Source of the DNA: Tigriopus japonicus
Lineage: Eukaryota > Arthropoda > Copepoda > Harpacticoida > Harpacticidae
DNA length: 64,000 bases
Reading direction: 5' to 3'
Assembly (NCBI GenBank): GCA_010645155.1
Contig: CM021319.1
Coordinates: forward strand, 2,924,018 to 2,988,017
In this document: piece after piece, positions 1-11,200 of the stretch
Layout of the letters: the number at the start of each line of letters is the position of its first letter
Position numbering within the stretch: position 1 is the first letter of the stretch
Program-made: the position numbers and the translations under genes
The notes under the pieces: generated by a model
Told to the model about the DNA's origin: nothing
Databases searched by the model: none
The model's input: only the letters and a program-made list of their open reading frames with translations

Positions 1-490
1 ACGAGGCAGTTTACTTTATAAGATGTGCTCTTTGGGCCGAATCAATGTATTTGGAACCATGTTTGATGTAAAACAACCCTGGAGTCACCTCGTTTGGAAC
101 CGGGCTAACTAACTCCTGAAGATCCATTTTGGGAGGAGGAACAAATTCCTCTGGGAACAGGAGCCATCTTTGATGACTTTTTGACGTGTGCGTGGTCGGA
201 GAGAAGTACAGTATGTATCTGGAGCTCTGGCAAGTATTGGGGAAGTTCCACCCGATGAAGGTTCATTAGTCTGGTCTAGAACATTTTTGCTAATTACCCC
301 GCAAAAAATCAATACCCTCTTGACATCCGACATCACCAACTCTGACTTCCTTACGTTCCATGGGAGCGGCCAACAAACAGATTCAAGCACTTGAGATTGG
401 AGATATCTCTCTTCAGAGGTAATTCAAACCATTGTTAAGGGACTTTCGTCCCTCCTCCTTCCATTCTCTTTTGATGGGCGTTTGTCAATA
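1..490. other. Region without a firm gene
   Basis: Several frames are open on both strands, but none has a convincing start, splice frame or family motif. A short plus-strand frame starting at the ATG at 360 runs into a GTAATT donor-like site near 420; it is too short to call. Confidence 0.3.
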
Positions 491-852
491 TCAGCACAAT
501 CGAACCACATCCTCGTAGTGGATCCAATCTAAGAACCTAGAAGAATTGCTGATGCGTTTCAAGTTCCAATCCTGACCAGGATATCCTCTCAAGTAGTCCT
601 CATGGAAAAAAGAGAAAAGGGAGACTTGAAAAGGAAAACTTGTTGAAGAACCATGAAGTGCTCCTTTGATCCAACTGTTCAGGGCAGCACTACTTTGCTA
701 CAGTGAACACTGAAGATGCTGATGTTGTCCAAGCAAGTTAGTATTTTTCAAAGGCATCCATCCGATCTCATGGGAAAGGTCTCGATTTGTTTGAGATTTA
801 CATACTTCTCAGAGAGGCTGGATGGAACACTTTCCTCTTTTTCGAAATCACG
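491..852 (-). CDS. Candidate last two exons of an unknown gene
   Basis: This call rests on splice logic only. A minus-strand frame of 35 codons (598 down to 491) ends in TGA. It is preceded by a strong pyrimidine tract (TCTCCCTTTTCTCTTTTTTCC) and an ATGAG acceptor. A second open segment (852 down to 802, 17 codons, acidic and lysine rich) ends at a GTAAAT donor in the same phase, so the two join in frame. The peptide contains DYLRGYPGQDWNLKR and a Trp-Ile-His-Tyr stretch. No family was recognised. The upstream border of the 802-852 piece is unclear because an in-frame TGA precedes it and no good acceptor was found. It could be chance. Confidence 0.33.
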
Positions 853-1685
853 TCAACTTAGGATTCCAGTCGACATGCCATATCTTGATTGTGATTAGCA
901 CATTCCGCAAGACCTCCAATCAATCTCCATTTGAGGAATCAATTTTCTCGCTCACAACCAGACCCACTTACATGTGTATAAGCATACACTGTAGTACTAA
1001 ACTAGGAACCAGAAGAACTAAATAGAAGACAGAACCATTTTGGGCTAGTTCATATCTCGGAATCACCAGCGTGTTCAGCTCGCTTGGTCCACAACCGACC
1101 AAAAACAAAGGCCAAAGGCCAGATTTGTTCATAGAACTCAATTGGATTGTTCCTTTATTGAATAAAACCGACTGATTTTGAGACTAGCTTCAAGACATGT
1201 CGATCCAAGAAAGCTTTGTCGTTGTGGAACAAAGGATAAAAGTGCGTTATTTTTTAGTGTACTCAGATATGGCCGAGTATATTCAGTATGTATATGGTGG
1301 CAGTCAGTAGGTAGTAGGAAGGGGTCGTGAGGTTTGCTCTTTGCCCGAAATCATGAGATTGAGAACTGCATTCTGTTGTCTTGTGGTTACGAGACCGGCA
1401 CGAGATCTTCCACTTTGGAATTTATGGTTCCGAATATGTAAAATGAGAACGACGATTCGGGCTTATAATGCATAATCAGTTTGGTCTCCTTGCTCGAGGT
1501 CCACCGATGAAGCCAATTAAGAGAATAATCAATTTTTATCAAGCAAGTTTGTCTGTCGTTGAAAATAAACACAACTTCGTCAGGCATGTGCAAGAAATTC
1601 TTGAGTTTTCGATTACAAAATAAATTTAAGAAACAGTTGATAATTTTTAATTTGTAATAACTTTGAAATCATTAGGTTAAGAAGA
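853..1685. other. Intergenic, nothing recognised
   Basis: AT-rich sequence with short unrelated open frames and no splice-linked coding pattern that I could support. Confidence 0.4.
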
Positions 1686-1757
1686 GCCCCTATAGCTCAG
1701 AGGCAGAGCACTAGTCTTGTAAACTAGGGGTCGTGAGTTCGATTCTCACTGGGGGCA
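1686..1757 (+). tRNA. tRNA-Thr (anticodon TGT)
   Basis: A complete cloverleaf can be drawn. The acceptor stem GCCCCTA pairs with TGGGGGC (one G-U), with A as discriminator base. The D stem is GCTC/GAGC. The anticodon stem CTAGT/ACTAG carries loop CTTGTAA, giving anticodon TGT at 1718-1720. The T stem GTGAG/CTCAC carries loop TTCGATT. There is no intron and no encoded CCA, as usual for eukaryotic nuclear tRNAs. Internal A and B boxes are intact, so it is probably functional. Confidence 0.95.
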
Positions 1758-2564
1758 ATGCGAGTATGGCTTTCTTTTTTCGTATGTGAGTCATGAAAAG
1801 AATATTTGTCATAATAATAAATGATAATGATAAAAATAGTAGTCGTAAAACATGCAGTTGGAAGTACAGTACATAGTACATAGGTGAAGCCAAGAGAGAA
1901 ACAATAGAATAACTCATTTTCGAGTTTAGGCCTAATGCCTCAGTTGCGTTTTAAAAACGTAGGTTATTTCTATGCTTCTACAATCCTTCTAACTGTGCTC
2001 AACAACTGACCTTTTTGCATTAGATTTTATGTCAATTAGTGTTCTATAAGAGGATTGGTTTTAGGAACTCTGTTTTCGACGGAAATACATGTATTAAAGG
2101 AGGTGTGGTATCAATTATGAATTGCATAAATGCAAGAAGCCATGCCTTGACAATGATACTGTTCATTAGCACAAAAAATATGTCATAGTGATAGTTTTCG
2201 TTTTGCGACACTTCATATTAACTTGACAAATCACTGTTTACTCTTTTCAACGTGCCACGTGTTTTCAATGCTGTCTGGGTAAAAAGCTGCGCTTCTTTTG
2301 ATAAAAAGAAAACGCAGCATCCACTTTCAACAAACACAAATACGTTAGTTAGATACAGCAAGTAGGCCTTGTTGAAATAAGATGTTTTTGAAACCAAAAT
2401 ATTATGTCAACGGATTTTTATTGCGCACAAAATGATATGGTAAATTGTGACTGAAAAACATATCAAAGGTACTCGTTAGTGCTCTGGACGACAATTTAAG
2501 TATTGATCAAATTTGTATTGAGACACTTTCACGATGTATTTTGAAAAATGACATTTCCCACCAC
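1758..2564. other. Intergenic, nothing recognised
   Basis: AT-rich DNA between the tRNA gene and the first hAT MITE. No coding or structural signal was seen. Confidence 0.4.
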
Positions 2565-2766
2565 TAGTGATGGACCGAAAGGGCTCTAAAACGAAACCGA
2601 TTCATTCTGAACCGAAAATTTTAAATTTTAAATTTCGGAGGTTTTTGGACAAAAAAACGTTGATTTTAATTTCAAAGCCCATTCTTCATTTTTCATGCCT
2701 GCTTTTGATTACAGAAGGCATAACCGAAACCGAAATTTCGGCCGAAAGCTCTTTTGGCCATCACTA
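2565..2766 (+). mobile_element. hAT-type MITE, family A, copy 1
   Basis: A 202-bp element beginning TAGTGATGGACCGAAAGG and ending in the inverted form TTTTGGCCATCACTA. It is flanked by a perfect 8-bp target duplication CCCACCAC (2557-2564 and 2767-2774). An 8-bp duplication and these ends indicate the hAT superfamily. It is internally deleted compared with the 328-338 bp copies at 27962 and 53924 and has no coding capacity. Confidence 0.9.
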
Positions 2767-3472
2767 CCCACCACTATATAACACAAAATCTCTTTTGAGC
2801 CTTATTTACTTTAGGCGATTCTTACAAGGTAGTCTCTTTTATTCTACAAACCCTAGAAAAATGTTTGAATGATTTTTCTATTGTCTAGTTTTTGCTTGTA
2901 TGTAATGAGTGTACTAATGACAAATGAGTAATGACTTTAAAAACAAACTTTTGTCTAGGTGGTATTAACCAATTTTCATATTTTAGAGAGTCTGGAACGT
3001 CATACGCATACCTAAAAAATTTACCTTGATAAAGACTTTCTCTGCAATGTCAATGACGTTTCACTGATTGCCAAACTAATCAATTAATCACGCATGGTGA
3101 GCAAAACGATATTGGATGATCTTAGTTCTGAACGTTTTGCTGAATAATCATGAAGCGATAAATTGTGGGCCATGTGAGTGTATGAATTATTTACGATGAC
3201 TGTGTATGACCTCCTATTTTCCTTAAGCCTTTTTAAAGCCTTTCGTTAATTTAAAACCTTTTGGAGCCTGTAACGCTCATTTTTCTTCTAAAATCCCATC
3301 TCACTTAAAATTTCAAAAATAAAACATCTTGAAGCAAGATCAAATGCTGTTCCAAATGACTTTGTTAATTTACAACATCGAATCATTTTCTCAATTTCAA
3401 AGTGGCCAATGTTTTGAATTCAGGCCGTAAAAAAATGTGTTTGTGATTTGAGATGTTTGAAACAGGTTCTAA
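2767..3472. other. Intergenic, nothing recognised
   Basis: AT-rich, with no supported gene or repeat. Confidence 0.4.
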
Positions 3473-3844
3473 AAGAGGCCCGTTTTTTTCCTTGTTCTTG
3501 GACATCCAAGAGATGTTAACGGAATGTATTTCTCTGACAAACCAAACGGCTTGGGTCAATTGGAACAGGTCTTCGAGATCAAAGAAACGTGGTCCCAACT
3601 CGAATGCTACAACAAAGAAGAAATTAAGCCTCTTCTTGTCCCTTGGTTCCACCTCTTTTGACCTTTGTGGCGGCAACCGAACGGGAACAGAAAACAATCC
3701 CAAGTTGTGGACCCCGAAACAATGAAAGATTGGATTTCAACTCAACTCGGGATATCCAAGAAAATTTTAGTTGTTAGAAGCAAAAACTCTTGGAAAACCA
3801 ATACCAATTCTCTCACTCCATTGGAAGTGCTCCTCTCTTCATGA
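3473..3844 (+). pseudogene. Decayed or exonic coding patch of unknown family
   Basis: One plus frame reads with natural protein composition for 62 codons (3473-3658), meets a TGA (3659-3661), then continues in the same frame for 60 more codons to a TGA at 3842-3844. Recognisable stretches are VLGHPRDVNGMYFSDKPNG, EQVFEIKETWSQLECYNKEE and ETMKDWISTQLGISKK. A run of seven T near 3481 lies where a neighbouring frame (starting GTTCTAAAAGAGG) would join if one T were absent. That pattern suits a pseudogene or a sequencing indel. An opposite-strand frame is also open but has a less natural composition. No family was recognised. Confidence 0.35.
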
Positions 3845-4283
3845 GACTCTCACCAACCATACAACTCACCACTCTCAAGTCATGGTAAGTGTACAAGGTG
3901 TATTGTGCATGTGTGCAGCTGTCACTTGGAAATTCAAGACTTTTAAATTGGTCTTCCAATACCTCACGGAGACACCCTCAAAATTCAGGTTTCCGAGACA
4001 ATATGGAACCCCTTTTTCCCTGTGATAGTTCTTCGAAACGTGGTTCTTACCAGGAATTTGCAAGGCAAAAAGGACAAAGATGTTGAGTAAGGCCACACCC
4101 TCCATGATCACGTGACCAGGGCGACCAAAAAAAGCAAACACTCACGCCAAACTGAAACTTGTCCAAAGGTTGAAATTTTCCGACACACTATTCCACCATG
4201 ATATTGTGAGGTTTGCCACACTAGTATTCTAACTGAACCTGACCACGGTTATAGACGTTCGACTTAAGAGATCCATGTGACTT
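3845..4283. other. Between two coding-like patches
   Basis: It contains a GTAAGT donor-like site at about 3886 (plus) and a strong plus-strand acceptor CTTTTACTTCACTTCTACAG ending near 4300, which could bound an intron. A minus-strand ATG at 4104 starts a hydrophobic signal-like peptide running into a GTAAGA donor, but no partner exon was found. Confidence 0.25.
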
Positions 4284-4573
4284 TTACTTCACTTCTACAG
4301 TCATGAGGAGCGAGTCATCAGGAACAACCAGCCAACCAACCATTTGGCTTGGCTCAAGGCCTCGCCTCGAGCGATCGCCCCACTTTGCCCTCGTAAGCGC
4401 GTTCACTAACTGCGAATCGCGCGGCAAAACGCCGTTGGGATGCCGTTGACGAGGCAGGCGGAAATGGAACCTCATGGCCTCGTCGAAGAAGGAAACGAGG
4501 ATCACGTTTCTCTCTCCGTCGTCGACAATGAAGGTGATGATCCCATTTCCAAATAGTTCCACGACCTTCTCGA
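4284..4573 (-). CDS. Candidate terminal exon, unknown protein
   Basis: The minus frame is open for 96 codons to TAA (4286-4284). Codons mostly end in G or C (ATC ACC TTC GTC GAC GAC), unlike the AT-rich surroundings. A possible acceptor CTCAACCCTCTCAAATTCATAG sits just before 4573. The peptide begins EKVVELFGNGIITFIVDDGE and ends SLLMTVEVK. No family was recognised. The plus strand over the same bases also carries a plausible frame, broken by one TAA, behind a very good acceptor, so the coding strand is not certain. Confidence 0.35.
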
Positions 4574-5003
4574 CTATGAATTTGAGAGGGTTGAGATGCT
4601 AGTCCTTGATTTGATTGAGGTGTGATTGTAAAGTTTGTGGCCCTAGGACTCAAGTTTCAAATAGAATACTGGGGGGTTGGGTGGAACATAAGAGGAATAT
4701 CAATGGATCGCTTTCGGTTAAACGAAGTTAACGGCAATCAAGGACTTTCGAGATTTTTTCAAACTGACTAAAACTTGAACTTGGAAAAGAAAATGAGCCT
4801 TTACTTGAACTTAGGTCCGCTTTAGATTCAGAAATAGAAATGATTGGTCAAAAGCTGAACTTTATCAAGATTTCATCAAGAAAATGAGTTACCGTGAATT
4901 GTATGACAAAGGAACGTTTTTCACAAACTCCTGATTTCTATCCGTATTACAATCCAGTGCAGTTCAAGTTGGAAATGAAAATATTATAAATCAACATCAT
5001 AAG
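4574..5003. other. Intergenic, nothing recognised
   Basis: No gene or repeat signal was seen between the coding patch and the next hAT MITE. Confidence 0.4.
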
Positions 5004-5294
5004 TACATGGACCGAAAGCGCCTTAAGCCGAAATTACGGCCGAAAAAAAGCAGACACTCACTATAAAGGATGGAGTTTGACAACAAAATCGAAAAATTTT
5101 TCGTCCAAAAACCTCTAAAATTTGTTTCCCAGTTGTTCAAAATTTGCGACTACCCAGATTTTCAATTTGTTTTTTAAGGTGAAATTTGCATTTACATAAT
5201 TTTGCACTCAATTGCTTTCGATTTCGGTTTCGATTAAGCCATCTTTTGGCCGAAACTTTCGGTTCCGGTTATTAGACCTTTCGGTCCACCACTA
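5004..5294 (+). mobile_element. hAT-type MITE, family A, degenerate copy 2
   Basis: It shares TGGACCGAAAG near the left end and TTTCGGTCCACCACTA at the right, plus the internal GGAGTTTGACAACAAAAT block of family A. The flanks ATCATAAG and ATCAAAAT match at 6 of 8 positions, a decayed target duplication. Non-coding. Confidence 0.75.
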
Positions 5295-5544
5295 ATCAAA
5301 ATTATTCTGAAATCGAGAGTTATTCATATGTTAAAATAATATAAGGCAACTTGGCCTCACCCAACATGTTTTAGTGAGTATGGAATTTTTAGGAAAGGGA
5401 TCTTCTTATTTAATGCGAGCTTTGTGGTAAACACACTACAGCCGTTCCACTTTTTGCAAAGGTCACAAGGCCTCGATTTTGAGGAGAGTTTTCAAGATGC
5501 AGATTTATACAAGGATTGTTGCACACATGATCATTAAACTTTAC

Positions 5545-5840
5545 CAACCAAAATTTCGGTTTCGGTTTTGGTTATGCATACCGAAACCGAAAGCAAACAT
5601 GCACTTTAAAGGACGGAGTTTGACAACAAAATGGAAAAATTTTTCGTCCAAAAACCACTGAAATTCAAGTTTCCCGATTTTTCAAATACCTCAAATACCA
5701 ACATCGAACACATAAGCAATTTAATTTTTAAGGTGGATTTTGCATTACCAGCTGCTTTCGGTTTCAGTTTCGGTTTCGGTTAAGCCCCCTTTCAGCCGAA
5801 ACTTTCGGTTTCGGTTCTGAGCCCTTTCGATCCATCACTA
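5545..5840 (+). mobile_element. hAT-type MITE, family A, copy 3 (5' end lost)
   Basis: It has the internal block GGACGGAGTTTGACAACAAA and the right end CCCTTTCGATCCATCACTA of family A, but the TAGTGATGG left terminus is missing. Non-coding. Confidence 0.75.
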
Positions 5841-6398
5841 GTGAACGGCATTGGTTGCATGTCGTCACTTCCATCGTTAAAGTAAACTGTCACAAGTAGT
5901 GAATTTGTAACAACATAAAACTCTTCTCTGAGTTTCTTCGTCTCTCTATTATCTCTTTAAATATTTGATAATCCATAACATGGTTAAAGAAATTAAACCT
6001 TGGCCTCTCGTAAAAAACATTATTAAAAAGGTCATGAGCCGAAATTCGGTACTATTGAAAATTGTGTTGCTTTGAACCCTTTTTCCACGTCTTTTTCAAG
6101 GAATGATCACGTAAAATCTTATTTGATTCTTAGTAGAGATCCAGTTAAAATTTTATTACTTCCAAGAATTGGCGGTCGATGAAAGCTCACTAACGCTTTA
6201 ATTCAAATCGAGAACGATTTTCGAGTCATTAGTGCTGCCCCAAAAATATTGATATAATTCATGACTTGAAGACAAGGTGAAGTTGTCTAAAACCGTATGA
6301 CTTGAAGCCTTGAATAAAACTCTCTTTGGATAGAATAAGAGGACAGCTAAATGATCTTTAATTAGCTGGGTCTCTGACAATCAATCAGTAAATACTAG
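5841..6398. other. Intergenic, nothing recognised
   Basis: AT-rich spacer between two transposon copies. Confidence 0.4.
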
Positions 6399-6496
6399 AG
6401 GCTAGTTTTTTAAGCGCAAAGATCGATCTCAAGATCGAACTTACAGTACTAAAGTACGATCTTAAGATCGATCTTTGCGTCTTAAAAAACTAGCCT
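6399..6496. mobile_element. 98-bp palindromic MITE, copy 1
   Basis: A near-perfect foldback with termini AGGCTAG...CTAGCCT and arms of about 45 bp. It is flanked by 3-bp duplications TAG (6396-6398, 6497-6499). By reading, it is identical over all 98 bases to the copy at 25370-25467. It is too short to encode anything, so it must be moved in trans. The 3-bp duplication suggests a Harbinger- or CACTA-like transposase, but the superfamily is not settled. Confidence 0.9.
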
Positions 6497-7800
6497 TAGA
6501 TTTCAACGCTTCAACCCTATGACAACTTGATTCTTGGTGAAACTAGTGAAAATGGATTGTTTGTTCCAAGGGACTGGCTCTCTCTACAAAATCTGTTGAA
6601 ATTAATTATGTCAGGCTTTTCCAGTAAGTTTTGTCGTATTCCACTTTTTTCAAGGGAGAAATTGCTTGTTTGTATTTCGCATATTCCTGTTTCCCCCTCT
6701 GGAAAAGAGGTTTTTATAACAGATGAGATCATTCAACCTTTTTTTTTAATCGTTCTTTCTTCACATGCAGCAATGCATATTCATTTGGTAGGTCATCCAT
6801 TCACTTAAAAGAGAGACATGGTTATTCAAAAGTAACAAATTGGTGTACCCATAATGTTCACTTCATGGCGATGTTCACTCAATGGGGCACTCACTTGATG
6901 GAGAGTTCACTGTAGTTTGGCCATCGTAATTTCTTTTTTGATAAATTTACTCCAGTTACAAAAAAGTCTCCTTGTTAAGGGATTTCTTTTTAGTCTTTAC
7001 ATTTGCAACTTTATTATGCAATAGTTTAATTGAAGCATGAAGGGCATTTCGTCCTTCTTTTTTGCCACTGGCTTTTACTCCACTTCATCCCATCATAAAA
7101 GATACAGATAAAGTGTTTAGGCATATGTATACATAAAATTACCCGCAATTATCTTTTTTAGCTGACTTCATTTCATATTTTTCTAATGTTCCCTTCAACG
7201 ATCAGAAAAAAGGACAAGAAGTAAATCACAAACTTTGCGACATCAAAGATGCCACAAAAACGTTGTAATTAAGGACCTTTTTGGCTCATGTGCATAAGAA
7301 ACGGTAAAATGACAAAAAATTGTTATTTTTTGTGTTTCACAACTTCATTTTTTTGTCTGAAGTTTGAACTCTTGAAACGTTTTTAACAAAATTTCATGTC
7401 AATGTATTCAGATTTTGCCACAAAACTCTTTTAATTAATTGACGTTATTTTTTGTACCATTAATTAATAAAAGTTTTTAACAACAAATCAAGGTCAAAAC
7501 CTATCTCCTCAAATAATGTTCAAATGAAAGCTCTATTGACATAATTCGCTTCAAACGAAAATTGTTACATGAAAAAATTGATTCCTCAAGTAGTTGAGTA
7601 GGAAAACGACAAGACTGAAAAAAATATTAAACGTCGACATATTTCATTTATTCTTAACACATATCAAACACTTCTTTTTTTGTTTCGAGAATTTTTACTT
7701 TGATGGTCTCAATCAATTTCAAGTTATGGTCAGTTTAAAAACAAATTAACAAGTTTCGAAAAAGAGTGAGGCAAACATTTCAGTCTTAGACAACTAATTA
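6497..7800. other. Intergenic, nothing recognised
   Basis: AT-rich, with short open frames only and no splice-linked coding signal. Confidence 0.4.
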
Positions 7801-8092
7801 TAGACCGAAAGAGCTTTCGGCCAAAATTTTGGTTTTTAATTCCGGTTATGCCTGCCAAAACCGAAAGCATTCATGCATAATAAAGAATAATTGAGTCTGT
7901 CCAAAAATCCGATTATATTTTTAGGTCAGAAACCTATACAAATCAATTTTTCAGATTTATTAATTTTTTTATTCCAGAACTACCCAACGTCGTACAGATA
8001 TGCAATTCAAACTTCAAAATGAAATTTTGTACGCATATTCTTTTAGAGAGCTGCTTTCGGTTTTAGTTAAGGGCCCTTTCGGTCCTTTATTA
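7801..8092 (+). mobile_element. hAT-type MITE, family A, strongly decayed copy 4
   Basis: It begins TAGACCGAAAGAGCTTTCGG and ends GGGCCCTTTCGGTCC, in the order seen in better copies. The terminal TAGTGATGG is eroded and no clean target duplication remains. Confidence 0.6.
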
Positions 8093-8195
8093 AATACAAC
8101 AAATCCTTTTAACCAGAAAATACTATAAAACCTAAATACACGACATATATTGTAAAAGAACAAGTCCTGGCACCAAAAAAACGAGTTGGAAAGCT

Positions 8196-8201
8196 TTTAT
8201 T
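8196..8201 (-). terminator. Poly(A) signal of the RSU1 gene
   Basis: AATAAA on the minus strand, 84 bases beyond the RSU1 stop codon, is well placed for 3' end formation. Confidence 0.6.
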
Positions 8202-8284
8202 TGTAAAAGTGCTCTCACAAACTTAAAATGTGAAAATCTCACGTAACTGTACAAAAAGTATCACAAAACCTTCCTTTCCTCATT

Positions 8285-11200
8285 TTATACATGATGTCGT
8301 TCGTAAACAAGCTTATAAGTACTAGATTTGATGTAGGTCAACACATGAGCGACTCCCAAACGCAATTGGTCCTTAATAGGCAAAATCCACGGATTGCCCT
8401 CCAATTTGACAATGCTCTCGTGTCCGTTCAATTCCGGACAATCGGCAAATTCCGGCGGAAGAAACCGGAGTTGATTGCCTTGAAGATGAATCTCGCACAG
8501 ATACATCATATCCTTCAAGTCCTTAGAAATCCGCGAGACCCGATTATCTCGCAAAGCCAACGTTTTCAGTCCCTGCCAAGAGAATCTTGTATTGTCAGGG
8601 TTCGGAACAGTATTCTGTCATCCAGTTAAAACTGAGAGTCACCTGAAGCTTGGTGATCGACACTCCAAGGGTTTCAATTAAATTGTCTGAGAGATACAAC
8701 CGCTCCAAAGATGGCAAGGTGAAGAAAGTTGACGGAAATGAATCGTCCCGGAATCGATTCGAGCTCAAATCTAGATGAACCAGGTTGGTTAGGTTGCCAA
8801 AGGTCATGGGAAGGCTGTCCAATCGGTTCATGCCCAGATTTAACCACTTGAGCGTGCTGAAAGAAGACAAAGATTTGAGTTTCTTGTCCAGAACTCGATT
8901 CTGAGATGGCACCGAGTGTCACGGACTCATTTGTATACAAGAGCCCCAAATGAGCCCTACCCCTTGATAAGATCTAGTTCAACGCAGTTTGAGTCTTCCT
9001 TTTATGAAAGATGTTCAAATCTTTTATCATTCTCCATGACCCCTCAATATCCGAATACGTACGTTATCAACTCAATAGTGTTTGAGGAACATATCGAATG
9101 TCAGTTATGTAGTGATGGGCAGAAAGAACCTTTTACCAAAATCGAAAGTATCTGACAAAAAAAAAGATTTTACTTTGAAATTGTTTTTAGTCATTGTACT
9201 CACAAAAGTGTCTGACAAATTAGAAATGAGCGAAGAATGACTCTCACTTGTTTTTTGTGAAAATTATCCAATTTCCTTTTCAACAGATAATTGCTCTCCA
9301 AAGTGCTTTCAGTATAATGAAAAAGCGCTAAAAAGCGCTAGAAATTCGGTTTTGGTTATGTTTGCCGAACCTAAAACCAAGCATGCAATTTATAATATTA
9401 ATTTTGAGATGAGAAGTAAGTTAAGGGTGATATTTGGGCGTTTTCACGCACCTGTTCCCGTTTACGGTTTCGGCCTCGGTTAATAAATGACCCTTTTGGT
9501 TTATCACTAACTGTCCGTTTTATACAGAACTAGTACTTAGCTCATTTTGATACTTATCCGAAACCGAAACCGAGGTCATACCCGAACTTTCGACATTGGG
9601 TCCATCACTATTATCATCCCATCAGTTTATGTCTTTCGTCGAAAATTATTTGTAATCTGGCACCCCCATCGAGTCAAAAGCCAGTTTTCCTATATTAATG
9701 GCCTCGTCAGTTGAAGTTGACCAACACTTGTTGGATTGGATACAATCTAAAGCTCTAATATTTGGACTTGGAGTCCTTGATTCCTTTGTGAAATGGGTTT
9801 ACTGACCTTTTTGCAGGTTAGCAAAATCTGGATAGACTGGTATGAAGTGATGTATTGTCATTGTCCACCCTCTGTCCCAAGTCTGGATTACATCTTTAAA
9901 ATTACCGTTGCTGGACCTAGATTCGAGCTCATTTTTTAGGATAATAGTACATCGTGATAAAGTTGGACTCCTTGGTTGGTCCTTCAAATACTCTCAAAGA
10001 CAAAAGTTGAATGGACTTAAATCACATACGAACGAATAGTACTCGTACTACCTTAGGTTAACGTGCTTTGGAAAAGTGTCTCCGGCTAAATACATCCCAG
10101 GATGAGATTATTGTGCTAACAAAGATCTTACATAAGTTGCGAAGGAGAATGTGTGGTCATGGATTTCACTCAACAGTCTTGATACAACTTGGCCTTGCTC
10201 CAACTTTCACAAACTTTGAGGATTTCACAAACATCCTTTTGCTTCTGTATCTTCCCTTGGGTCAGATGTTGTACTCAATTGCAATACAGTACACATGCTT
10301 ACAGGGTCATCCATGTTTAGCGTCCCATGTCCAACAAAGAACCACTCCAAACATTAATAACAGCACACTTATATTGAAGAAATGCCAATGAAAGGAAAAG
10401 CCTTTAGTTATTCTTATGGAAAGTCTTGGTGAAATTGATTGACTTGCTCAGAAACTCTGATTTTGTAGCCTATAAGGAGGTGGATTGTTCCCCAAATCGG
10501 CACTAGGACGCCATCTGTTTTTAGTGTTTCCAGCTTTGAGGTGTTGACTACCCCTTAGCGTAATTAACACCAATGCAAGGCTCAGCTTCTTTTGCAAGTC
10601 AGTTACTCGGCCATGCTGACTCAAATTGGGCGTTGAACGCAAGACGCCAAAATCTTCAACTGGTGTTTGTGCATAGCAATTAGTTTTGCATTCTAAGTGT
10701 TGGAGAGACTGGAAGAGCTTTGATCATGGTACTTTTAAAACGATTGTGGCGCAGCCTGATTAGCCTAGAGACGACAAAGCGTCTCTAGATTAGCCTACAA
10801 AGCTTAAAACTCGTGCCCGTACTTTACACGTCCACAATGAGGCTCTCCCACTAAAAATAAGCGCGCAAAAGAGTCGCATGAAATTTATTTTTGTCACAAT
10901 TCGCTACGAAAGCTTTTGGGATGTTAATTATGGACTACCCTGTAGAGAAGAGAGTGGGACAACCGATGATCTCATAATTTGCGAGGCAATGAATCAAATC
11001 ACGAGACAGTGAGAATGGCCTTTTGTAAGTTTAATTGTCTATTGAGGAACAGGTTCGAGAGTTTGAAATTTTTGAAGGAGCACGTGATTTTTCAATTCCA
11101 ATGGTGGTTGAAGATGTATGTATCGAAACAATTGCATCAGAATTAGGATCGATTGGAACTTGTTTTGGCATGTTTTTTCCGATTCCCCGTACTAAGGAAA

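Noticed and set aside
4049..4104. Minus-strand ATG with signal-like peptide and GTAAGA donor
   Set aside because: No matching downstream exon in phase beyond an impossible 31-base intron.
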